Source: Collinsella aerofaciens (GTDB taxonomy: Bacteria > Actinomycetota > Coriobacteriia > Coriobacteriales > Coriobacteriaceae). From it: 64,000 bases of DNA. Position 1 is the first letter of the stretch; each line of letters opens with the position of its first letter. The stretch lies in the NCBI RefSeq assembly GCF_020181355.1, contig NZ_CP084004.1, positions 1,798,001 through 1,862,000 on the forward strand, given 5' to 3'. Below the pieces are notes generated by a model. The model saw nothing but the letters and a program-made list of their open reading frames with translations. It did no database searches and was not told the DNA's origin. The position numbers were made by a program, and so were the translations under genes. This document shows positions 25,470 to 34,120 of the stretch, piece by piece.

Positions 25470-27087
25470 GCTGCAGGTTTATAACATTGCACTCATTCGC
25501 GAGGCGACGCTGGTGCCGAGTGCCGGCCTGACTGTCCTGACTGGCGAGACTGGCGCCGGCAAGACCGCGCTGCTCTCGGCCCTCAAGCTAATTTTGGGCG
25601 AGCGTGCGGATTCGTCGACGGTGCGCGAGGGCGAGGCACTGGCGAGCGTCGAGGCGCGACTCTTCGACGGGCCTCACGACACGGAGGGGTTCACCGTACA
25701 GCGCAGCCTTTCTGCCGAGGGCCGCAGCCGCGTGAAGATTGACGGTCGCATTGCCAGTGTGCGTGAGCTTTCGGAGCGCGTCGGCGTGATGATGGATCTG
25801 TGCGGCCAGCACGAGCACCAGCGCTTGCTCGATCCGGCGCATCACGTTGCGATGGTCGATGCCTGGGCGGGACGCTCTGCGCTCGAGGCGCTCGAGCACT
25901 ACCGTGCTTGCTTTAAAGCCTCGCGCGCGGCTGCCAAGGAGGTCCGTCGCGTCGAGGAGGCCTCACGTGCGCGGGGGAGTCGCGTCGAGGAAGCGCGCTT
26001 TGCGCTCGAGCGCATCGGCGAGGTCGACCCCAAACCGGGCGAGTATGAGGAACTCGAGGAACTGCTGCCGCGCTCCGAACATGCCGAGGTACTGGTTGCC
26101 ACAGCTAACGATGCCCATGCATCGCTTGCCTCCGAAGGGGGAGCGCTCGACGCCGTGAACAGCGCCGTGGCAGAACTTTCCCGAATGGCTACCGTCGATC
26201 GCAAACTGGGCGACATTGCCGATGCGCTTTCGGATGCCTGTATCTCCCTTGAGGATTGCGCGAACGAGCTTCGTACCTATCGCGATGGCGTCGCCTTCGA
26301 CCCGCGCGAGCTCGCACGCATGCGTGAGCGATATTCCGACCTCAAGGGCCTGTTGCGTCAGTGGGGTCCCACCATGGACGATGTTTTTGCCATGCGCGAT
26401 CGCTCGCAAGAGCTGCTGTCCCTGGTCGATGATGGCGATGAGCAGATCAAAAAGGCGCGTGAGGCACTCGGGAGCGCCGAGCGCGAGTTGTTTGCCGCTG
26501 CCAAGGCACTTAAGCGCGCACGCAATACGGCGGCCCCGCGCTTCTGCCACGAGGTTGGCCGCCAGATGGCGCGCTTGGAGATGGGTAGTGCCGAGCTCGT
26601 CTGGGAGTCGCGCGATCTTCCCCGTGCTGAGTGGACGCCCGTTGGTCCTTCGAGCTACGAGCTGCTATACCGCAGCGGTGCCGGCTTGACGCCACGTCCC
26701 CTGCGCCGCATTGCGTCGGGCGGCGAGCTCAGCCGCGTCATGCTTGCAAGCAAGGTTGTCCTCGGTAACGCGGACGGTGTCGATACGCTGGTGTTTGACG
26801 AGGTCGATGCCGGTGTCGGTGGCTCCACGGCGCGTGCACTCGCGGGCGTGCTGGCAGATCTCGCCTCTACGCATCAGGTGATTGTCGTAACCCACTTGGC
26901 GCAGGTCGCCGTCATGGCCGACAAGCATTATGTTGTCAGCAAGGAACCAGGCGATGTTCCCCAGACGCATTTGGACGAGGTAACCGGCGAAGCGCGTACC
27001 GCCGAGATCGCCCGCATGTTGAGCGGCGATCAGTCCGAGGCTAGCCTGGCGCACGCAAAGCAGATGCTCGAAGAAGCTCGAGGTTAG
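25459..27087 (+). CDS. recN: DNA repair protein RecN
   Basis: This 542-residue SMC-like ATPase acts in double-strand break repair. Walker A is TGETGAGKTALLSALKLILGE. The Q-loop region follows, and a coiled-coil middle spans about residues 150-350. The C-terminal ABC half has the signature IASGGELSRVMLASK and Walker B VFDEVDAGVGG. It begins within the end of nadK and is followed by a hairpin shared with the convergent rpiR-type gene. Confidence 0.95.
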   Translation: MIDELQVYNIALIREATLVPSAGLTVLTGETGAGKTALLSALKLILGERADSSTVREGEALASVEARLFDGPHDTEGFTVQRSLSAEGRSRVKIDGRIASVRELSERVGVMMDLCGQHEHQRLLDPAHHVAMVDAWAGRSALEALEHYRACFKASRAAAKEVRRVEEASRARGSRVEEARFALERIGEVDPKPGEYEELEELLPRSEHAEVLVATANDAHASLASEGGALDAVNSAVAELSRMATVDRKLGDIADALSDACISLEDCANELRTYRDGVAFDPRELARMRERYSDLKGLLRQWGPTMDDVFAMRDRSQELLSLVDDGDEQIKKAREALGSAERELFAAAKALKRARNTAAPRFCHEVGRQMARLEMGSAELVWESRDLPRAEWTPVGPSSYELLYRSGAGLTPRPLRRIASGGELSRVMLASKVVLGNADGVDTLVFDEVDAGVGGSTARALAGVLADLASTHQVIVVTHLAQVAVMADKHYVVSKEPGDVPQTHLDEVTGEARTAEIARMLSGDQSEASLAHAKQMLEEARG

Positions 27088-27105
27088 GTCGTATCAGCGG
27101 TGTTG

Positions 27106-27138
27106 GTGGGACAAAATAGACTGAATTTTTTGTCCCAC
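27106..27138. terminator. Bidirectional hairpin between recN and the RpiR-type gene
   Basis: GTGGGACAAAA (27106-27116) pairs with TTTTGTCCCAC (27128-27138), with T-rich sequence on both strands. It can end both converging transcripts. The same half-sequence TTTTGTCCCAC occurs alone at about 10204-10214. Confidence 0.7.
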
Positions 27139-27146
27139 TTCGCGTT

Positions 27147-28004
27147 TTACTCCACGACCTTATCCGGTTGGATGAGCTCTTCGTAGTAGCTGATATGCTC
27201 TCGGGCGTTCTCGATTTCGGGCAGCAGGAAGTTGTAGATGACCTCTATGATCATCGTGGCGCTCATCTTGGAGAATGCGAAGTCACCCGTTGTCAGCAGC
27301 GCTTCGTGATTGACGGTATTAAAGGTGTAGTCGGCGAGGCGCGCAAGTGGAGACTTGCTATCGCTGCTGATGACGACTACGGTTGCGCCGCAGTTGCGAG
27401 CCGCTTTTGCCATGCGATTCAGTCGGCGCGATTTGCCAGAGTTTGAGATTAGCACGATGACGTCACCCGGGCGTAACGTGAGCGCAAAGCCGATTGATGT
27501 CTCGCTAATGGTGCTCGCCATGCAGCGCAGGCCCAGCTGCGAGAACTTGAACGTCGCGTCGAGCGCGACGGCGTTGGTGTTGCCTACGGCCGCAAACTCA
27601 ATAACGCCGGCGTTCTTAAGCGCGTGTACAACTGCGGCCAACGTGTCGTGATCAATGCCGTCGATGGTCGCATTAAGCTCACTCACCTTGGCGGCGAGGA
27701 TATTTTTAAGGCTCTGCTCCATGTTGTCGAGCGAGACCTCGTCGGTCAGGCCCTCGTTGCGCTGACTCTCTAAGTCGCGCGCCAACGAAAACTGAAAGCT
27801 GCGGAAGCTGCCAAAGCCCAGCTTGCGGCAGAAACGCGAAACGGTCGCCTCGGACGTGGCGGCAGCGCGCGAGAGCTGAGCCGCCGTGAGGCGTGGCGCC
27901 TCGGACTGGTGCTCCAATATATAGTCGACAATGCGCTGCTCGGACTCGCTGTATCCCTGGTGGGTACTAATGAGGGAAAGTGCGCTTTTGCTACTATCGG
28001 TCAT
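27147..28004 (-). CDS. RpiR/MurR-family transcriptional regulator with SIS domain
   Basis: This 285-residue regulator has an N-terminal HTH_6 domain (SESEQRIVDYILEHQSEA ... LSRAAATSEATVSRFCRKLGF). Its C-terminal SIS sugar-phosphate isomerase domain contains DVIVLISNSGKSRRLNRMAKAARNCGATVVVIS. Such regulators sense phosphosugars. It is divergent from the fructose PTS gene fruA with 272 bases between them, so control of that locus is likely but inferred. ATG 28004 follows CAGGAG; an upstream in-frame ATG at 28052 lies in the promoter region. Confidence 0.85.
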   Translation of the reverse strand: MTDSSKSALSLISTHQGYSESEQRIVDYILEHQSEAPRLTAAQLSRAAATSEATVSRFCRKLGFGSFRSFQFSLARDLESQRNEGLTDEVSLDNMEQSLKNILAAKVSELNATIDGIDHDTLAAVVHALKNAGVIEFAAVGNTNAVALDATFKFSQLGLRCMASTISETSIGFALTLRPGDVIVLISNSGKSRRLNRMAKAARNCGATVVVISSDSKSPLARLADYTFNTVNHEALLTTGDFAFSKMSATMIIEVIYNFLLPEIENAREHISYYEELIQPDKVVE

Positions 28005-28084
28005 GGATGGCTCCTGGTTGGCATGAAAATCTAACTTGATTTGCAATGCCATAGTATACGGGCATTTTCAATTACAAGATACAC

Positions 28085-28149
28085 CTTGCCGTTTCAAGTG
28101 TTGATGGTAAACTTTCACTTGCCGTTTACGGTTATGAAAGAACCTTTCA
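28085..28149 (+). promoter_or_regulatory. Candidate operators and promoter of the fructose PTS operon
   Basis: CTTGCCGTTT occurs twice in direct orientation (28085-28094 and 28118-28127), exactly 33 bases apart, or about three helical turns. TTGCCG of the first copy with TAAACT (28108-28113) has -35/-10 spacing of 16. Downstream, TGAAAG-aac-CTTTCA (28135-28149) is a perfect inverted repeat of the GAAA...TTTC type seen for RpiR-family operators. This fits control by the divergent regulator, which is inference. Confidence 0.5.
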
Positions 28150-28276
28150 CCGGAGAATTGCGCCTTGTCTCTTCTCACGCGGACGGTAGGTTGGTATCTT
28201 TCAGTTGTGGAAAAACGCGCATCGAAGCGCGTGTAGGGGAGCGCCCGCGGGCGCTGTACTCAAGAAGGAGGGACAC

Positions 28277-30280
28277 ATGGCTAAGTTTGACATCATCGCC
28301 GCGACCGGTTGCCCGACCGGCATTGCGCACACCTTCATGGCGAAGGAGGCGCTGGAGAAGGCAGCTGCCGAGCGCGGTCTGACCATTAAGGTCGAGACTC
28401 ATGGCCAGGTCGGTGTCGAGAACGAGCTCACCAAGAGCGAGATCGCCGGTGCCAAGGCCGTCGTCGTCGCAGCCGATAAGGATGTCCAGGCTGAGCGTTT
28501 CGCCGGTAAGCCCATGGTTTCCGTTGGTGTTTCCAAGGCCCTGTCTGTCGAGGCTGCTGGTAAGCTGATCGACCGCGCGCTCGCCGCCAAGGGCGACGAC
28601 ACGGTTGCCGCTGCCGCCGATGTCGAGGACGAGGTCGAGGAGAAGGAGTCCATCGGCCACGTCATCTACAAGCACCTCATGAACGGCGTCAGCCACATGC
28701 TGGTCTTCGTCGTTGCCGGTGGTGTTCTGACCGCCATTTCGTTCCTGTGGGGCATCACGTCCTTTGATTCGACGGCTGCCGACTACAACAGCTTTGCTGC
28801 GATGCTCAAGATCATCGGCGGCATCGCCATGAACCTTATGGTTCCGGTGCTTTCCGCCTACATCGCCGAATCCATCGGCAAGCGCCCGGCGCTCGTCCCC
28901 GGTTTCGTTGCCGGTATGATTGCCATCCAGGGCCTGCCTGTTAACGCCGAGACCGGCATGATCGACGCCGGTGGCGCCGGCGTGGGCTTCGGCTTCCTGG
29001 GCGGCATCGTCGGCGGCTTCCTCGCCGGCTATGTCATCCTGCTGCTCGAGAAGGTTTTCTCTAAAATTCCCGCGAGCCTTAATGGCCTGAAGGCAATCTT
29101 CCTGTATCCGCTGTGCTCTACCGCCATCGTCGGCCTGGTCATGCTCGGTATTTCCGGCCCCATGGCTGCCATTAACCAGGGTATGATGGATTTCCTGCAG
29201 AGCCTCGGTAACTCCGGTCCGGTGATTCTTGGCCTGGCCATCGGCTGCATGTGCGCCTTTGATATGGGCGGCCCGGTCAACAAGGCTGCTTACGCTACTG
29301 GCACCTTCCTGCTCGGTACCGCTCTCGAAGCTGGCGTCGGCACCGAGACCTACAACTTCGGCACCAACTTCATGGCTGCCGTCTCCGCCGCTTGCATCGT
29401 TCCGCCGCTGATCACCACCTTCGCCGTCGTTGTCGGCAAGAAGTACTTCAGCCAGGAGGATCATGACGCCGGTATCGTCAACCTCATCCTTGGTTGCACC
29501 CACATCACCGAGGGCGCCATTCCGTTCATGACCAAGAACATCTGGCCCGTCATGCCCATCATGATGCTCGGTTCTTCCATCGCTTCCATCTTGACCATCT
29601 TCTTCAACGTTCACGATCCGGCGCCTCACGGCGGCTTCCTGGTCCTGCCTGTTGTCGAGAACGGTCCGCTGTGGGTCCTCGCGATCCTCATCGGCGCTGT
29701 GGTCGGTGGCATCCTGTTCGTGGCCTTCAAGAAGTACGACTTCGAGAAGAATCAGAAGGCCGCTCCTGTAGCCAAGCCCGTTGAGGCCCCCAAGGCCGCT
29801 GCCGTCGAGGCCCCCAAGGCCGAGGCTGCCGACTTCGTGAAGGTCGAGAATGTCTTTGTCGCCGAGGACTTCGCTTCTCGTGACGAGGCTCTGAGCTTCG
29901 TTTCCAACCAGGCCGTCAAGGCAGGTATCGCCAGCGACGCCGACGCCGTGATGAACGCCTTCCTGGCTCGCGAGGCCGAGGGCACCACGGGCATGATGGA
30001 GGGCTTCGCCATCCCGCATGCCAAGTCCGACGCCATTACCGAGGCTGCCGTCATCGTCGTTAAGGACGAGTCCGGCGTGACCGGTTGGGACACCATGGAC
30101 GGCGCTCCCGTTAACGTGGCTATCGCCCTGCTCATCCCGGGTGCCCAGGCTGGCACCACGCACCTCAAGATCCTGTCCAAGGTCGCCGAGGCGCTCATGG
30201 ACGAGGACTTCCGTGCCACCGTCAAGGGTTCCACCGACGCCGCCGAGATCGCCAAGACGATCAACGCCCGCCTGGTCTAA
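28277..30280 (+). CDS. fruA: Fructose-specific PTS permease, IIB-IIC-IIA fusion
   Basis: This 667-residue membrane permease imports and phosphorylates fructose to fructose-1-phosphate. Domain order is IIB (phospho-Cys12 in ATGCPTGIAHT), IIC (about residues 130-480, with IAYAT-like MGGPVNKAAYATGT and a run of membrane helices) and IIA at the C-terminus (about 525-667, phospho-His near 581 in FAIPHAKSDAI). IIC and IIA are joined by a Pro/Ala/Lys linker (KAAPVAKPVEAPKAA). ATG 28277 follows AAGGAGG. It heads a locus with ptsH, ptsI and two 1-phosphofructokinase genes. Confidence 0.93.
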   Translation: MAKFDIIAATGCPTGIAHTFMAKEALEKAAAERGLTIKVETHGQVGVENELTKSEIAGAKAVVVAADKDVQAERFAGKPMVSVGVSKALSVEAAGKLIDRALAAKGDDTVAAAADVEDEVEEKESIGHVIYKHLMNGVSHMLVFVVAGGVLTAISFLWGITSFDSTAADYNSFAAMLKIIGGIAMNLMVPVLSAYIAESIGKRPALVPGFVAGMIAIQGLPVNAETGMIDAGGAGVGFGFLGGIVGGFLAGYVILLLEKVFSKIPASLNGLKAIFLYPLCSTAIVGLVMLGISGPMAAINQGMMDFLQSLGNSGPVILGLAIGCMCAFDMGGPVNKAAYATGTFLLGTALEAGVGTETYNFGTNFMAAVSAACIVPPLITTFAVVVGKKYFSQEDHDAGIVNLILGCTHITEGAIPFMTKNIWPVMPIMMLGSSIASILTIFFNVHDPAPHGGFLVLPVVENGPLWVLAILIGAVVGGILFVAFKKYDFEKNQKAAPVAKPVEAPKAAAVEAPKAEAADFVKVENVFVAEDFASRDEALSFVSNQAVKAGIASDADAVMNAFLAREAEGTTGMMEGFAIPHAKSDAITEAAVIVVKDESGVTGWDTMDGAPVNVAIALLIPGAQAGTTHLKILSKVAEALMDEDFRATVKGSTDAAEIAKTINARLV

Positions 30281-30316
30281 TCCCCCAGCCCGCGAATAAC
30301 ATCGCCCCCTGTATAT

Positions 30317-30353
30317 AAGGCGGAGTCCCTCCCCAGGGCCTCCGCCTTTTTTC
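30317..30353 (+). terminator. Terminator after fruA
   Basis: AAGGCGGA pairs with TCCGCCTT with an inner CCCT/AGGG match, followed by TTTTTT. Between here and ptsH (30830) the 480-base gap holds only the two palindromic elements listed next and the ptsH promoter region. Confidence 0.85.
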
Positions 30354-30365
30354 TATCCCTCCCAT

Positions 30366-30434
30366 AAGTTGCGGTGAAATAGGGACTGTTTAAACGATTC
30401 AACTCCAAATGCAGTCCCTATTTCACCGCAACTT
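30366..30434. repeat. 69-bp palindromic element, copy 1
   Basis: The arms AAGTTGCGGTGAAATAGGGA and their complement are 23 bp long and perfect, with a 23-base loop. A second element of exactly the same 69-bp length and arm sequence is at 62737-62805, but its loop differs completely. The fixed length with conserved arms and free loop suggests a mobile palindrome or REP/MITE-like element rather than a simple terminator. Confidence 0.75.
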
Positions 30435-30539
30435 ACAAAAGGGCATAGAGGGGGCTACCTATCGAGTCTTTGTCGCGAACAGATCATTAGCCAGAATTCC
30501 GTTCGCACGATATTGCTCTGGACCGACCGAGTTTCTGCA

Positions 30540-30691
30540 GCTTGCTCGCCCACAGGGGGCCGGGCGCGGCCAGTGAGATTTATCGCGAGTTCCGCACGAG
30601 CCGAAGAGCACTTAATGTGCTCTTCGTGCGAGCAGGACTGTAGAGCAGGAAATCTCACTGGCCGCACCCGGCCCCCTGTGGGCGAGCAAGC
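30540..30691. repeat. 152-bp nested palindrome upstream of ptsH
   Basis: Two 42-base arms (30540-30581 and 30650-30691) are complementary at 41 positions. Inside is a second hairpin: CGCAC-gagcc-GAAGAGCAC against GTGCTCTTCGTGCG (30593-30630). The centre (AGTTCCGCACGAGCCGAA ... TTCGTGCGAGC) recurs inside the ABC ATPase gene at 41963-42023. Weak reading frames cross the element on both strands but have no gene-like features. Confidence 0.8.
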
Positions 30692-30829
30692 GGACGACAA
30701 ACACATCTGTCCAACAATTCGTCCGAAACATAATGAAAAACCGTTTGATGTGAGTTAATATAAACAACGTCGTGAATCTGACTCCTGCCACATACATGAC
30801 AGGGGTTAAACACAAAAAAGGAGTCAACT

Positions 30830-31093
30830 ATGGTTTCTGAGAAGGCTACCCTCGTTAATCCTCAGGGTCTGCACATGCGTCCGGCTGGTCTGTTCGCCTC
30901 CACCATGGGCAAGTACGCCTGTGACGTGACGGTCGTCACCCCCGAGAAGGAGGTCAACGGCAAGTCCCCGATGGCCCTCATGGCTGCTGGTATCCCCTGC
31001 GGCACCGAGGTCGAGGTCAAGTGTGACGGCGCTGACGAGGCCGAGGCTCTGGCTGCTGCCATCGAGCTCATCAAGAGCGGTCTTGGCGAGTAG
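30830..31093 (+). CDS. ptsH: PTS phosphocarrier protein HPr
   Basis: This 87-residue carrier takes phosphate from enzyme I to the EII proteins. The active-site His15 lies in NPQGLHMRPAGLF. Ser46 lies in VNGKSPMALMAAG, the site that HPr kinase phosphorylates in many Gram-positives; whether a kinase exists here is not visible. An AAAAAAGGAG site precedes the ATG. A terminator separates it from ptsI. Confidence 0.95.
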   Translation: MVSEKATLVNPQGLHMRPAGLFASTMGKYACDVTVVTPEKEVNGKSPMALMAAGIPCGTEVEVKCDGADEAEALAAAIELIKSGLGE

Positions 31094-31138
31094 AACTCAA
31101 ACGGGTCGCATGTTGAACAACTAAGTTCATATTTGGGG

Positions 31139-31174
31139 GCGCAGTGACCTGTTGTAAGGTAGCTGCGCTCTTTT
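31139..31174 (+). terminator. Terminator between ptsH and ptsI
   Basis: GCGCAG-tg-ACCT pairs with AGGT-ag-CTGCGC, followed by TCTTTT. It may allow partial read-through so that HPr is made in excess over enzyme I. Confidence 0.75.
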
Positions 31175-31226
31175 GTCATGGATATGGCAAAACGCTTTAT
31201 CACATGACACGGAGAGAGGAATGGGA

Positions 31227-32930
31227 ATGTATCAGGGAGTCAACGCTTCCGAGGGCATCGGTATCGGCACCGTCATGGTCGCCGTCGATCCCGACTTGAC
31301 GTTTGAGCCGCACGAGGTTGCTGATTCGGCAGCAGAGAAGGAGCGCTATCAGTCCGCTCTTTCGGTCTTCTGCGAGAAGACCCAGGCTCAGGCCGACCAC
31401 ATGAAGGAGACGGTGGGCGAGGCCGAGGCCGAGATCATGAGTGGACACATTGTCCTGGCTCAGGACCCGGGCATGACCGACGCCATCAACGCCGCCATTG
31501 ACGGCGGTACCTGCGCCGAGCAGGCGCTCATGGACACCTCGACCATGTTCGAGAACATGTTCCTGTCCATGGACGACGAGATGTTCCGTCTGCGCGCGGC
31601 CGACATCGCCGACATCCGCACCGGTATTCTGGCCGAGCTGCTGGGCAAGGAGGTCGTCGACCTCTCCGTCCTGCCCGAGAACACCGTCGTTGTCGTGCAT
31701 GACCTCACGCCGTCCATGACCGCCACGATCGATAAGGCCCACGTTGCCGGTATCGTCACCGAGACCGGTGGCCGCACGTCGCACTCCGCGATCATCGCGC
31801 GCGCCCTCGAGATTCCGGCTGTCCTTTCGGTTTCCAACAGCTGCACCGCGCTGCGCAACGGTATGACCGTTGTCGTCGATGGTGGCAAGGGTATCGTTGA
31901 GGCCGATCCCGACGAGGAGACGCTCGCTGCCTACACCGCCAAGGCCGAGGCCTTCGCTGCCGAGAAGGCAGCCCTCGAGGCCTTCCGTGGCAAGCCGTCC
32001 GTGACTGCCGATGGCATCAAGAAGATCATCGCCTGCAACATCGGTAACCCCGATGACGTGCCCAACGCGCTCGATCACGACGCCGAGGCCATCGGCCTGT
32101 TCCGCTCCGAGTTCCTGTTCATGGACTCCGCTGAGCTTCCTTCCGAGGAGGAGCAGTTCAACGCCTACCGTAAGGTCGCCAGCGCGCTCAAGGGTGCTCC
32201 GGTCATCATCCGCACGCTCGATGTGGGTGGCGACAAGAAGATTCCGTATCTGCATATGGTCAAGGAAGACAACCCCTTCATGGGCTTCCGCGCCGTGCGT
32301 TACTGCCTGGCCAATCCCGACCAGTACAAGGTCCAGCTCCGCGCTCTGCTGCGCGCTAGCGCCTTCGGTGACGTCAAGATCATGATCCCGCTCGTCACCT
32401 GCGTCGAGGAGGTCTTGGCTGTCAAGGAGCTCGTCGAGCAGTGCAAGGCCGAGCTGACCGAAGAGGGTCGCAAGTTCAACGAGAACATCGAGGTCGGCAT
32501 CATGGTCGAGACGCCCGCCGCTTCGCTGCTCGCAGACCGTCTTGCCGAGGTTGCCGACTTCTTCTCCATCGGCACCAACGACCTGATCGGCTACACCATG
32601 TGCGCCGACCGTGGCAACGACACCATCTCCAACCTGTACCAGGTGTACTATCCCGCCGTGCTCCGCTCGCTCAAGAACATCATCGAGAGCGGCGTGAAGG
32701 CCGGCATCATGGTCGGTATGTGCGGCGAGGCCGCTGCCGATCCGCTGCTCGAGCCGCTGCTGATCAGCTGGGGCCTGGAGGAGTTCTCGATGAGCGCTCC
32801 GTCGATCCTGCGCGCCCGCAAGACCATCAGTCAGTGGACCAAGGCCGAGTGCGACGAGCTCGCCGAGAAGGCGCTCGCCTGCAACACCGCCGCCGAGGTC
32901 AAGGCTCTGCTCGAGTCCGCAGCTCGCTAA
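31227..32930 (+). CDS. ptsI: PTS enzyme I (phosphoenolpyruvate-protein phosphotransferase)
   Basis: This 567-residue cytoplasmic enzyme starts the PTS phosphate relay from PEP. The HPr-binding N-terminal domain is followed by the phospho-His loop GGRTSHSAIIARALEIPAV (His near 186). The PEP-binding barrel has GLFRSEFLFM, IRTLDVGGDKKIPYL and DFFSIGTNDLIGYTMCADRG, and ends with GMCGEAAADPL. ATG 31227 is eight bases after GAGAGAGG and is preferred over ATG 31221. Confidence 0.95.
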   Translation: MYQGVNASEGIGIGTVMVAVDPDLTFEPHEVADSAAEKERYQSALSVFCEKTQAQADHMKETVGEAEAEIMSGHIVLAQDPGMTDAINAAIDGGTCAEQALMDTSTMFENMFLSMDDEMFRLRAADIADIRTGILAELLGKEVVDLSVLPENTVVVVHDLTPSMTATIDKAHVAGIVTETGGRTSHSAIIARALEIPAVLSVSNSCTALRNGMTVVVDGGKGIVEADPDEETLAAYTAKAEAFAAEKAALEAFRGKPSVTADGIKKIIACNIGNPDDVPNALDHDAEAIGLFRSEFLFMDSAELPSEEEQFNAYRKVASALKGAPVIIRTLDVGGDKKIPYLHMVKEDNPFMGFRAVRYCLANPDQYKVQLRALLRASAFGDVKIMIPLVTCVEEVLAVKELVEQCKAELTEEGRKFNENIEVGIMVETPAASLLADRLAEVADFFSIGTNDLIGYTMCADRGNDTISNLYQVYYPAVLRSLKNIIESGVKAGIMVGMCGEAAADPLLEPLLISWGLEEFSMSAPSILRARKTISQWTKAECDELAEKALACNTAAEVKALLESAAR

Positions 32931-32947
32931 TTTGGTATCAGAGGTAA

Positions 32948-32977
32948 CCGCGTGGTTGGAATGGGCCGGCCACGCGG
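32948..32977 (+). other. Hairpin between ptsI and the first 1-phosphofructokinase gene
   Basis: CCGCGTGG pairs with CCACGCGG around a 14-base loop. There is no T run. It lies in the 74-base gap, so it may mark RNA processing or stabilise the downstream message rather than end transcription. Confidence 0.45.
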
Positions 32978-33004
32978 CCCTCATATATACAGGGGGTACT
33001 GTAA

Positions 33005-33937
33005 ATGTTCTACACGCTAACCGCTAACCCGGCTGTCGACATGACGGTTTCGAGCTCTCCGCTCGAGCCCGACGAGAACGTCCGCACCGGCTCGGCCAGC
33101 TACACGGCTAACGGCAAGGGCCTCGACGTGTCCTTCGCCTTTAAGAAGATGGGCGTCGACACCGTCGCGCTCGGCTTCTTCGCCGGCTTCACGGGCAAGT
33201 TCATCGTCGAGGAGGTCATGAACCTGGGTTGCCTCTGCCGCCCGGTCTGGACCGACGGTATCACGCGCATTAACACCTACGTCAACGATGGCCAGCACGA
33301 GTACGGCATCCTGAACCCGGGTGCTCCGATCACGCCGCAGCACCAGGAGGAGCTCTACAACATCCTGGACACCGCGGGCGATCTCGAGTGCCTGATCGTT
33401 TCCGGCTCCGTGCCTCCCAAAGCTACGCCCGACTTCCTGGCTCAGGTCATGGAGCACGCTCAGGCCCGTGGCGCCGACGTCGTCCTGGACCTGTCCTCCG
33501 ACAAGCTCAAGGAGCTCGCTCACAAGAAGCCGCTGCTCATCAAGCCGAACCATCACGAGATGAAGGCCATCTTCGGCGTGCCGGTCGACACCGACGACGA
33601 GGTTCGCGTTGCCATGAAGATGGCTCACGACGCTGGCGTTCAGAACGTGCTGCTCACCCGTGGTAGCCGCGGCGACGCTTACTTCTCCAACGGCGAGGAC
33701 ATCTGGTACGCCAAGCGTGAGTTCAACATCAAGCTGGTTTCTTCCGTCTGCGCCGGCGACTGCACCCTCGCTGCGTTCCTGCACAAGTGGTACAGGGATC
33801 GCGACAACGTCGAGGAGGCCATGAAGCTCGCTATGGCCACCGGCGCTAACGTTGCCGAGTCCGTCGGCATTGGCGACTTTGGTCACGTCGACGAGTACAG
33901 CAAGCGCGTTGCTGTCCGCAAGCTCGATCGTCAGTAA
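33005..33937 (+). CDS. 1-phosphofructokinase family sugar kinase (paralogue 1)
   Basis: This 310-residue PfkB-fold kinase is expected to convert fructose-1-phosphate to fructose-1,6-bisphosphate after import by FruA. It begins FYTLTANPAVDMTV and contains VVLDLSSDKLKEL and LLIKPNHHEMKAIFG. The usual GGKGxN anion motif is ANGKGLDVS, and the catalytic GAGDS is CAGDC, keeping the catalytic Asp but replacing both flanking residues. The second paralogue (35663) shares the same departures except for AGDS. The pair is split by an IS110 element. Confidence 0.85.
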   Translation: MFYTLTANPAVDMTVSSSPLEPDENVRTGSASYTANGKGLDVSFAFKKMGVDTVALGFFAGFTGKFIVEEVMNLGCLCRPVWTDGITRINTYVNDGQHEYGILNPGAPITPQHQEELYNILDTAGDLECLIVSGSVPPKATPDFLAQVMEHAQARGADVVLDLSSDKLKELAHKKPLLIKPNHHEMKAIFGVPVDTDDEVRVAMKMAHDAGVQNVLLTRGSRGDAYFSNGEDIWYAKREFNIKLVSSVCAGDCTLAAFLHKWYRDRDNVEEAMKLAMATGANVAESVGIGDFGHVDEYSKRVAVRKLDRQ

Positions 33938-33965
33938 TCGAAACGCGACATATTCGTGCACATGC

Positions 33966-33996
33966 GGCGCCCCGGTTTCGGCCGGGGCGCCTTTTT
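33966..33996 (+). terminator. Terminator after the first phosphofructokinase gene
   Basis: GGCGCCCCGG pairs perfectly with CCGGGGCGCC around TTTCGG, followed by TTTTT. It ends the fruA-side transcript just before the IS110 element. Confidence 0.9.
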
Positions 33997-34120
33997 GTTC
34001 CGCCAGGGGGGTGTTCCTATAGTTTTGTCAACTGGGCAATGCTGTTTTCGAGATTGAATCGCGACATGCTAACGCCAGGCCTTTCGGCCGATGGGCTCCA
34101 ATCTGTTCGGAGCGCTTCGA

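Noticed and set aside
30455-30758. Open frames on both strands across the 152-bp palindrome
   Set aside because: They consist largely of the palindromic repeat read as protein, with no ribosome site and no conserved domain.
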